Below, piece by piece: positions 56,060-64,000 of a stretch of 64,000 bases of DNA (its first letter is position 1; each line of letters starts with the position of its first letter). The stretch spans positions 1,020,676-1,084,675 of the forward strand of contig CAJNDS010000003.1 in assembly GCA_905221605.1 (NCBI GenBank). The letters run 5' to 3'. A program made the translations under genes and the position numbers. Source of the DNA: Symbiodinium natans (Eukaryota > Sar > Dinophyceae > Suessiales > Symbiodiniaceae). The notes beneath the pieces are model-generated. The model saw nothing but the letters and a program-made list of their open reading frames with translations. It was not told the DNA's origin and searched no databases.

Positions 56060-57195
56060 AGACTCCCCCCCCACCTTGCCCCCCCCGCCACACACTGAAG
56101 ATGGGGATCCATTCGTTGAAGGGTTGGGGGGGCACACTAAGCAGCAGACCACATTATGAGTGACCGGTCAGGTATCTCAGCATTGATGAGGAGAGCGGCC
56201 GCGAGTTCATCCAGGCATCGGCGCATAGGGCATAGAATAGTGCATGTGGGCCTGTGCCCGATGCTAGGCTCGTCCTAGCGGTACACCGGCAAAATCACAA
56301 GCGCTGTGCGCATCCGAGCGAAAGCACAATGTGTTAAAGCCCGGTTATCAAGTATCTATTTCTCGACTGGCTGAACGATACCACGGGCACGAGCTCGCAC
56401 GTGCACACCCACACCCAAGCTCACACGCACACGCACAGCCGCTCGCGGACAGGCACGCGCGCTCCCACGCACGCACGCATGAGTCGTGTTGATACTGCTG
56501 TGACAGCCTAACACGATTGAAATCACAATCATTGTCTCTTCTTCTCGGACTGTGGGCACTGGTGTTCATCTTACGGGCAATTGATGGGCGTTTGGCTCTG
56601 GATTAACACACGGTTCTGGCTCACATTGCTTTGGGTTTGGGCGGGGCAGCGTGTTCGTGTGCTAGTCTTGTGCAACCTCGTGTGAGCACCGACGAGACTG
56701 CCGCAGGATGAAGGCAGCTTTGATGTTGAGATCTTGCACCGGCGTGGGGTCGGCAACTCAGCGCGCTCAGCCTGCGTACGCAACGGCACCCCCAGGCTAC
56801 GAAGGTTCACGGAGGACTCCAGCACGACAGTCGGTTCAGGTCTACCTCGCTGATGGCTCCTGTGGCTGCCTGCTCCCATATGCCGAGGACCGCTTACTTG
56901 ATCCTGTCCACGCAGGCTAGAAGCCTTGCGAGCCTTGCGAGATCTTCTGCTGTCACTCGTGTCCGAGGAAGGGAAAGAAGTTCCTGCCTTCGACTTTGAG
57001 AGCCTCTTCTCAGACCGAAGCCAGCTGGCCACTCAGGTTCAAGGATTCTGGTTTGGGCCATGCTAGCGCTTACGCGGCAGCATAGCCCGCACTCATGTTG
57101 ATGACCATCCCCACGCCACAGCCCGACTGAGAGACATTGGCTGACATCCACAAACCCGGACATTTACTGAGATGCACTCATGAGGCGGCGAAGAC
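56060..57195. other. Region without a firm gene
   Basis: Frames on both strands, the longest 56571-57032 (-, 153 codons, Ser/Arg-rich), lack motifs. A CACACGCACGC-rich patch lies at 56398-56480. Confidence 0.35.
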
Positions 57196-57239
57196 GTGCA
57201 TCTAGGAAGTGTGATAACCACCACTGCAAGTTGCGCAGC

Positions 57240-57475
57240 ACGCTTTAGCCAGAAGATGCTCGAGTGCGTAGTAGTGGACGCCCTAGATGGGATGCTGACT
57301 TGCAATGACTCACATGAAACATGGTACGCTCGGTTCTCTTGCGACGCTCATGTGCCAAATGCAAATTCACTGATTGGAAGCATCTGGGCACCACCTGGCA
57401 AAGACGTGCTCATGACTGCACTCAGGAAGCGCCTCTTGGGAAAGTTCAAGCAAAAGGAAATACGGATCGGATCTT
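57240..57475 (+). CDS. Candidate exon, unknown
   Basis: Reads SQKMLECVVVDALDGMLT, then CNDSHETWYARFSCDAHV and ALRKRLLGKFKQKEI. Starts near TTTAGCCAG. Plausible, not recognised. Confidence 0.4.
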
Positions 57476-57489
57476 AGCTCAAGCACCAG

Positions 57490-57650
57490 GTTCCCAGCGA
57501 AGATGTGAATGCCTCAACGTTGTCCACTCATGGCAGCCAGATCCTACACCTCGGAAGGGTCAGTCCAGTCATCGGTTTGGAGAGCTTGTTGGCCGAGGAC
57601 TGTCAGCGCAGAGGGAGACGACAGTGGGCCATTCTGGCTTGTGAGTTACT
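57490..57650 (+). CDS. Candidate exon with two open frames
   Basis: One frame reads EDVNASTLSTHGSQILHL, then GRVSPVIGLESLLAEDCQ; the other reads CECLNVVHSWQPDPTPRK. The first has the better hydrophobic pattern. Only one can be right unless there is alternative splicing. Confidence 0.35.
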
Positions 57651-57668
57651 GATCGGGCCCTCTAAGCC

Positions 57669-57694
57669 CTTCAGCATCCTTCAGCATCCTTCAG
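57669..57694 (+). repeat. Three CTTCAGCATC units
   Basis: 10-bp direct tandem, last unit diverged. Confidence 0.85.
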
Positions 57695-57929
57695 CCTGCA
57701 CCAGGCCGCCCTCGGTCACAGGTTTCGACCTGTCGGTGAGCGGGCACTGTTCTTGGTCCTGAGTATGTTGATAAGGGCAGCTGCTCCAAGAGCCTGGTAT
57801 GCTGATGGGTGGCAAGAATGTCTCTACACACATCCATGAGTGTGGACTTCAGAAGCGAGCTAGGGTAGGCGAAGTGCTCAGGTTGAAACCTCATTGCCTT
57901 CACCGAATCTCCGTCTGCGTTCGCTGCGC

Positions 57930-58095
57930 AGTGGAGGGGATGCCGGAACCCGATTGGCAGCGGTTGAAGCCCGCAGCCCAGAAGCGTCCTCTGTGGTCAG
58001 AATGGCAGAGACCAAAAATACCTAGCTGTGCGATCCCACAGACTCAGCCCAGTCCTAGCCAAAAGCTGCCATGCTGTTCGGGTTCAAGAAGCACT
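57930..58095 (+). CDS. Candidate exon, Trp/Pro-rich
   Basis: Reads EGMPEPDWQRLKPAAQKR, then PLWSEWQRPKIPSCAIPQ. Repeated W-x-R/K-P words. The frame ends at TAA 58096-58098. Not recognised. Confidence 0.4.
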
Positions 58096-58098
58096 TAA

Positions 58099-59325
58099 GG
58101 CCATTTAAGGCCCAGTACACGCTGACTTGACAGAGCTTTCAGCTGAGCACTAGTACCTTGGCCCCAACCTTGCACAGACTGCAGCTTGAGCTGCGACACA
58201 TTACGCTTACTTGCCACTCGCCGGCCGTGGACGCCTGGTCTTCATAGTCAGAATGGCATCAGGCCCCCGCCTTGCAATGTTGACTGCATGTCTTTTGCTA
58301 TGTGAATACTCCTAGATCGGCATGGCGATCCCCAAGAAAGAAGAAGCACGTCCAGTACTCAACATCCGAAACCAGAGACATTATCCTCGCACTCACACCT
58401 ACACCTGAACCCTACATACGTGGTGACGAAGTTGATGCGTAGCGGAGGATAGTGTCAAGCCCCGAGCCCTGATTGTTGACAGTTAAACCAACGTAATGCA
58501 TGAACAGCCTAGTTAAACAAGCTACTCTCAAAACAACAAACTGGGAGGGGCCGTCAACCAGCAAAGGGCTGTAGCCTTTGACCGCTGACCTAAGACTTTT
58601 TGCTGTAAAGGCATACGTGCAACGCCTGGCCATCGAACAAAGTTCGAAACTTGTTCTTCTCTGCTACTGCAGCTGTTATGTTTCTGCGAGATGTTCAAAA
58701 GCCAGCCGGAGTCAAAATGTCCAGAAGCAAAGGAAGTTGAAAACAGAACGTGCCTGTGGATGCGCAAAAGTGAATCAGAACAGAGCTAGGTTTCATTGTC
58801 TGTATCCGCTGGTGATCGGATTGTTCACAAAGCAACGGGCATCCCTACCCAGACAAACATTCGGTACATTCCTACTCCCGCTGGTAGTCTTGTGAGGGAG
58901 GGCAGTCGACACATGGAGAAGGATGGTTGTGTCCTTGCACGCCAGATGCACTGTTCCGATCAGTGAAACTGGGTGGAGGGCAGCATACCTTTGTCATGAT
59001 CCTCGTGGACGGACGTTCCCGCCCCTTTCTTCTGTTTCCGCATGGTGCCAATGCGGCATTTATCCCGAAACTCTGTGGTCGTTCAAGCGTTAGCGAGCGA
59101 AGGCCAAACTGTGACTGAAAACTTCGCCCTCATTGCCGTTTGGGTCCGTTGGCAACCGGTGTTGCATCAAGTGGCCTGCCTAATCATGCAACGTTTCAGT
59201 ACAATTCCCCGCCTGAGCCTGCCTGCTTGTTCAGCAAAATTTCGAAACAGACGCACGCACGATCTCCCTGGACTGCTTACTAGGGCAGCATGCCGGTACA
59301 ATTGCTCGCCCGAGTTTTCCTGCTG
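58099..59325. other. Region without a firm gene
   Basis: Short frames at 58578-58895 and 58927-59118 contain no motif. GCCTGAGCCT words near 59211 recur at 59491, on the far side of the inverted repeat. Confidence 0.35.
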
Positions 59326-59441
59326 CATACGGGTGGCTGTCAAAATTATGATCCCTTTCGGGGTACCCTAAATATTAGGTGCCGTATTGTATTATAACAC
59401 GGATCAAGAAAGGGACAATCATTTTCACAACCACCCATATG
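59326..59441. mobile_element. Inverted-repeat element, possible MITE
   Basis: Left arm 59326-59359 and right arm 59408-59441 are 34-bp inverted repeats matching at 28 positions (ends CATACGGGTGG / CATATGGGTGG), with a 48-bp AT-rich centre. No clear target duplication. It could be a decayed MITE or a fold-back structure. Confidence 0.5.
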
Positions 59442-59457
59442 AAGGCAGCTTTTTGGT

Positions 59458-59493
59458 AGCGTTGCCCACCCGGTTGCCCACCCGGTTGCCCGC
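59458..59493 (+). repeat. Three TTGCCCACCCGG units
   Basis: 12-bp tandem, third copy TTGCCCGCCTGA. It gives Gly/Asn/Arg repeats on the - strand. Confidence 0.85.
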
Positions 59494-59699
59494 CTGAGCC
59501 TCCTTGGCTTGCCTTTTCAGGCCACATTCCAGTGCAGTTGCCCGCCTTTTGTGAGCCGTGTTGTGCTGCCTGGTCACATGATGCATCCTCAAAAGCCACG
59601 AACCTCGCTTGTCGGGCGGGGAATAATGTGTCCAGAACAGAGGCAAAGCGATGAACCTAGAATCTAAGAACCCCTGAGAACCCGAAAAGACTGCCAGGC

Positions 59700-61290
59700 A
59701 TGGCCCCGGCTGCTGGCCTGGCCTACTTCTACAACTTGGACCGTTTTAAGTTTGATGCGGAGCCTTCGGCGAGAGCTTCGTGAGCCTTCTCCATATTTTC
59801 TGGTTAGGTCCGGTTAGGTTAGATGTAGAATGATGAATAAGTACGCTGCCAGTTCTGCGTGAAGTCAGGATCAGCGACAGGATTGCATGTACCAGATGCA
59901 AAACATGCGCTTAGCACAGTGGGGACTCTTTCGTGAAGATGTTCGGGATGTCTTTCAGCTTTCAACGTCGAATATGGACAACTACATCTTGGTTGGTGCG
60001 CTCATCGTGACAGCTGTGATGAATTTCATCTTCGTTGGTTACCCAGAGTTTCCCTTAGAGCCTCGATGGCTTCTGGTGTTGTGGAACAACTGCGTTTTTG
60101 CATGCATTTTCTTCGGAATGGTTTCTGTCTGGCTTGCTATGCATGGCTCCATTGCCCAGCGCTCAGCCCAAGTCAAGATCCTGACGCAGGCCATACGTCC
60201 ACCAGTACCCACCCTGAAGGACGTTGAGTCCGGCATGCGCTCACAGGAGCACTTTGAAGGTGATGGAGCGGGTCGCTACTTTCAGCCCCCTGCTTTTGCC
60301 GTTCCCTTCGCTTTGGCTGAGAAGGATGAGATCCCGAAGACAGCGGCTTCGACAGTGGATCCCAGCATGCGGACTCTGCCCACTGGTGCGAGTCAGAGAA
60401 AGGGTCGCACGCGTCCCAAATCTCAGAAGGATCAGAAGGAGGCAGTCGACTGGCTATCAGACGCCCCCTTTGCCGGCGAAGAGGTTCTGCAACATCTCAA
60501 GACCGTTGACAACGGGGGTCCTGGGCGGAGTGCAGTCATGCACTCCCACTTCTGGATGTTACGACGGGTTCAGCGAGGATACGCATGCTTCGACGCATAT
60601 GCCCGGATTGGGCTCGTCCTTGCAGCTCAGCACATGATCTTAGTTTGTGCTTACTACTCGCTCGGGCACTTCATGTCCAAGATGGACAACTGGCCTATAC
60701 CAGCACAGAATCCAGGTGCAGCCTGGCTTTCTTTGATCGCAGGTGCTTTCTGCACCACAACACTGTTCAAACTTGACCTCTTCTGTGGTCCGAAGTATAG
60801 GAACCTGGTGCAGCTGATGCTGGTGATTCCACCAGCCTTATCAGGCTTGGCGATTCACCTCGCAGCTTCAAGAACCAATCACGGGAGGGGCGGGGTGCGC
60901 GCATGTGACCAAACAGTTCCAGCTTGGCTTCCATGGATTCTTTCCATGCTGGCCTGTGCAGGCCACATGCTTTGGATGTATGTGATCTTGCGAGTGTCTG
61001 CCCCACTTTTGGAAAGCTCTGGTCTTCCGCTGTCTTTCCGATCCACCATCTACTTAGATGTCTTTGGCTGGCACAGCAAGCACTTTACTGCGGCCGCTGT
61101 CCGACGAGCCGTCGACTGCGCACATTGGGAGAACCCAATGAAGATGATCTATGAAGCCGCAGAGCGGCGTCCAGACCACAAGTGTTTGGTGGCCACGCAC
61201 AAGGAGGCCAAGCACATTGTGAACATGCTCTCGCAGTTTATGACAGCAGAAATGTCGACACACCTCTCCCAAGAAGAGAGCCTGAGCTGA
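59700..61290 (+). CDS. Multi-pass membrane protein, two exons, 494 aa
   Basis: Exon 59700-59774 (MAPAAGLAYFYNLDRFKF...SAR) and exon 59881-61290 join in phase through a 106-nt GC-AG intron. ATG 59700 lies two bases after the AG of CTGCCAG, consistent with trans-splicing. Six hydrophobic helices are predicted, at about 60-79, 88-112, 268-290, 306-324, 333-354 and 374-397 of the joined protein. A 150-residue hydrophilic loop rich in Lys/Pro/Ser separates the first two from the last four. Conserved-looking words are RLAQWGLFREDVRD, SNMDNYILVGA and LFCGPKYRN. From memory, multi-copy dinoflagellate proteins of unknown function carry similar words, so I assign it to that uncharacterised group; no transporter or channel signature is visible. 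Codon use and absence of competing frames make it the second-best gene here. Confidence 0.88.
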
Positions 61291-61639
61291 CATTAACCAG
61301 TTGCGGTTTCGAGCCAGGTGTGTGTTTGCTGTTTATTGTGTTAGTTAGGTTTTTTGGTAGAAGATCCCAACAGCTGGCAAGCAACGGGCACTTCGCCGCC
61401 TGGATCAAGCAATCTAGCTTGAGCCTGTTCATAGTTGCCATTGGCGTCGCTCCAGAGGCAGTCATCTGCCAGAGGTTCCACACCCACGACAAAATTAGCG
61501 AGTAGGTTGAGGCTCCACACATGCGGTCGCGGACATTGCGTGCGGCACCGAATGTCCTCCCAAGGCAAGCGGGAGGCAACCCAGAAAGGCAGAGGAGGAG
61601 TCAATTGCCCTCCCTCTCGACACCTCGCTCCCTTCCAAG
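61291..61639 (+). other. 3' flank of the membrane protein gene
   Basis: T-rich after the stop. No clear polyadenylation signal. Open frames lack support. Confidence 0.4.
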
Positions 61640-61763
61640 AAGCCCAGATCTTGGAAGAGAATCGACAAATCGAAGAGCCGATGCCCATATTGGGAAGGTC
61701 ACCCGTGCCATCACTTTTGCTGAGATACCTGTTGATCTTGAACTACGCTTGACGACAAGATAA
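61640..61763 (+). CDS. Candidate exon, two frames
   Basis: One frame reads ADAHIGKVTRAITFAEIP, then VDLELRLTTR and TAA; an overlapping one reads AQILEENRQIEEPMPILG. They may be consecutive exons of one gene whose later exons lie at 62.1-62.8 kb. Confidence 0.4.
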
Positions 61764-62094
61764 AGACTAAGCAGACAGAGTCTTCAGATGGGAAAAGAAA
61801 AAAGCGGTGTGGCAATTGCCAACCGCTCACTTTCTAGTAGCCACATCGTGCTTCGTCACCGGGCACGCCCTTTGCTGTCTTTGTGTTCTCTCTTCTTGTC
61901 TGTGTTGTTGCATACCTGGAGGAGAGACGACCCATTGCATTATACTCGCTCTGATTTTTGTGATGCCAGATGTTTGTGACAACTTTGCACAAACAAGAAG
62001 GGGGGGAATGGTGAGGAGAGGGGGAGGGACGTTCGCAGCTTCCAGCACCACTTCTTCTCGCCTCTGCTGTCCCTTGCCTCCTGCCCGAGCTAAG

Positions 62095-62230
62095 AACTGC
62101 TTTAGTCGAGACAGTGATGTGAAAACTACACTGCAGCATCTGCCAGGAGAGATTTCGATTTCTGAATTTCTTCTTGAGAAGTGTGGATTCTTGAGGGAAT
62201 CGAGGAAGTGCACGCTCCTCAGGGTCTCAT
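62095..62230 (+). CDS. Probable exon, unknown
   Basis: Reads CFSRDSDVKTTLQHLPGE, then ISISEFLLEKCGFLRESR, stop at 62230-62232. Clear amphipathic pattern. The antisense 250-codon frame over this region is its shadow. Confidence 0.5.
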
Positions 62231-62360
62231 GAACGTGGAGGGCCTGCTGCCTGAAAGGATCTCTCTGAAAGAATTGAGAGCAGATTCCCCCTTTGCCTGC
62301 TTGTGCTGTCCTTGCTGGGATGAACAGACACGGACAGTCGTGCGAAGCCGCCGCAGTAGG

Positions 62361-62437
62361 TGCTGGCAGACAAACAGGTTCAGGAAACCTGCAGGAGTTT
62401 GGGAAACTGTGGCGATGTCTCCGAGCTTGGAGCAGAA
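62361..62437 (+). CDS. Probable small exon
   Basis: Reads LADKQVQETCRSLGNCGD, then VSELGAE and TAA. It starts just after AGTAGGTG/CTGG; edges are approximate. Confidence 0.4.
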
Positions 62438-62547
62438 TAACTCGTCGCCATGTGGTAGTGCCAGCGGGAAGGAAGGAGTGAGGACATGTGAAGGCATCGA
62501 GGTGGAGGAGGACCGCTGAAGAAAAAGGCCGGCCTTGCTGCATGTGT

Positions 62548-62807
62548 GAGAAGGATACAGTGATGGCAGTTGCCCCCATGCTCCGGCGACCTCCTAGAAA
62601 GCCACAGCTGTCGACAGAGAAAAGGCAGATTGTTTGTGAATGCCTGATGCACTAAGGAGTGATGACTTGCACCAGTTGCATTTCACGTTGGATGAACACC
62701 TTCGTGACCTGGAGACGCAGATGGCTATGCCGGCCGCACGGCAGTATGAGACCTGGGAGAAGAAGGGCCCAGAGAGGCTCAGCCGCAACAACACGCTGCA
62801 TGAATGA
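62548..62807 (+). CDS. Terminal coding block with an apparent frame change
   Basis: First part (62548-62655) reads TVMAVAPMLRRPPRKPQL, then STEKRQIVCECLMH and TAA. Second part (62640-62807) reads SDDLHQLHFTLDEHLRDL, then ETQMAMPAARQYETWEKK, GPERLSRNNTLHE and TGA 62805-62807. The two frames unify if 62625-62656 (GC to AG, 32 nt) or 62649-62656 (GC to AG, 8 nt) is removed. So this is either an unusually small intron, a frameshift, or two alternative ends. The gene stops 15 bp before the TG-rich satellite. Confidence 0.5.
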
Positions 62808-62815
62808 ATGCCTGT

Positions 62816-63798
62816 GAGGGTGCGGAAGTGGTGCGTGTGTGGTTGTGGTGCGCATGAGCGTGTGAGCGTGGGGAGCGTGCGGCGCATGCGCGCGGGGGGA
62901 GGGCGGGCGGGCGGGCGGGTGGCGGGGGGTGGGCGGGGCGGTGCGGGGGGCTGTGGGTGGGTTGGGTGGGTGGCTGTGTGGTGGTGTGTGTGTGGTGTGT
63001 GTGTGCAGTGTGTGAGATGTGTGGCGTGTGGTCCGTGTGTGGTGTGTGTCCGTGTCCGTGGGTCCGTGGGTGGGTCCGTGTCCCGTGTGTGCGTGGTTCC
63101 GTGTGTGTGTCCGTGTGTCCGTGTTCCGTGTGTCGGTCCGTGTGTCCGTGTCCGGTGTACTTGTATTTCCCGTGGTGTGGTCCCGTGTGTGTGTGATGTG
63201 TGTGTCCGTGTCCGGTGTGGTGTAAGTGTTGTGTGTGTAAAGTTTGTGGTCCCGTGTCCCGTAAGTTGTGTGTCCGTGTCCGTTGTACGTGTGTGTGTCC
63301 GGGTGTCGTGTCCGTGTCCGTGTACGTGTGGTGTGTCTGCGTGTGTCCGTGTCAGTGTGTCCGTGTCCGTGTGTCCCGGTGTGCGGTGTGGTGTGTCCGT
63401 GTCCGTGGTGTCCGTGTCCGTGTGGCCGGTCCGTGTGTCCGTTGTCAGTGTGTCCGTGTCCGTGTGTAGTGTCCGTGGTCCGTGTGTCCCTGGTGTAAGT
63501 GTCCTGTGTGTGGTGTAAGTGATGTGTGTAAGTGTGTGTGTGTCCGTGGAAGTGTGTTGTGTGTGTGGTGTGTGTGTGTCCGTGTGTGTGTGTCCGTGTG
63601 TGTGTCCGTGGTGTAAGTGTGTTGTGTGTGTGTCCAGTTGTGTGGTGTAAGTGTGTGTGTGTGTAGTGTGTGGTGTGTGTGTTTGTGTCGGTGTGTGTGT
63701 GTGTGTTGTGTGTGTGTGTGTAGTGTGTGTTGTGTGTGTGTGTGTGGTGTGTGTGGTGTGTGTGTGTGTGTGTGGTGTGTGTGTGTGTGTGTAAGTGT

Positions 63799-63878
<80 letters not shown>

Positions 63879-63927
63879 AAGTGGTGTGTGTGTGTGTGTG
63901 TCGTGTGTGTGTAGTGTGTGTGTGTCG

Positions 63928-63963
<36 letters not shown>

Positions 63964-64000
63964 GTGTTGTGTGGTGTCCGTGTGTGTGTTGTGTGTTGTG
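62816..64000 (+). repeat. TG / TGTCCG satellite running off the right end
   Basis: Begins with GTGCGTG and GGGCGG blocks, then arrays of GTGTCCGTGTCCG (63040-63500), then (TG)n with recurrent GTAAGTG interruptions and a (TG)n core at 63801-63874. Cys/Val frames are artefacts. The full length is unknown because the window ends inside it. Confidence 0.95.

Noticed and set aside
61827-62579. 250-codon antisense ORF
   Set aside because: It is the complement of sense-strand exons that have better amphipathic patterns.

Overview
The window looks like nuclear DNA from a dinoflagellate (Symbiodiniaceae or a relative). This is inferred from gene structure, not from a database match. Every gene I can support is on the + strand. 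Coding sequence is cut into many short exons. Introns begin with GC or GA as often as GT and end in AG, usually followed by G. Long low-complexity arrays separate the coding blocks. There is no bacterial-style operon, and I recognise no rRNA, tRNA or CRISPR array.

Three genes can be rebuilt with all exon phases agreeing. (1) A calcium-dependent protein kinase (CDPK), 5115-7184: four exons, 486 aa, a kinase domain followed by four canonical EF-hands. (2) A small unknown gene, 9941-10618: four exons, 131 aa, with introns of only 55, 153 and 74 nt. (3) A six-helix membrane protein, 59700-61290: two exons, 494 aa, with a GC-AG intron.

Between 21.5 and about 31.8 kb lies a long gene of many small, mostly phase-0 exons. 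It starts with a probable N-myristoylation signal (MGSGAS) and encodes an alanine/glutamate/lysine-rich amphipathic-helix protein with duplicated exons. One exon carries a collagen-like Gly-Glu-Pro tract, and three exons carry a shared G-x-N-P motif. A second exon series (33-39 kb) encodes heptad-like helix with repeated LRRLR-type exons; it may be the same gene or the next one. Further isolated exons occur at 39-43, 46-52, 54-58 and 61-63 kb. I recognise no family for these.

Non-coding landmarks are: compound CA/CGCACCCA satellites in opposite orientation at 11.1-12.1 kb and 28.4-30.1 kb; a TG/TCCG satellite running off the right end (62.8-64 kb); a 62-copy 9-bp minisatellite (23.4-24.0 kb); degenerate TTTAGGG-like DNA (12.5-12.7 kb); a probable Tc1/mariner-type MITE (53755-53867); and a second inverted-repeat element (59326-59441).

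Exon edges quoted to the base were chosen because the splice signal and the reading phase agree. Edges called approximate were not resolved. No transcript data were available, so grouping of exons into genes is inference except for the three genes named above.
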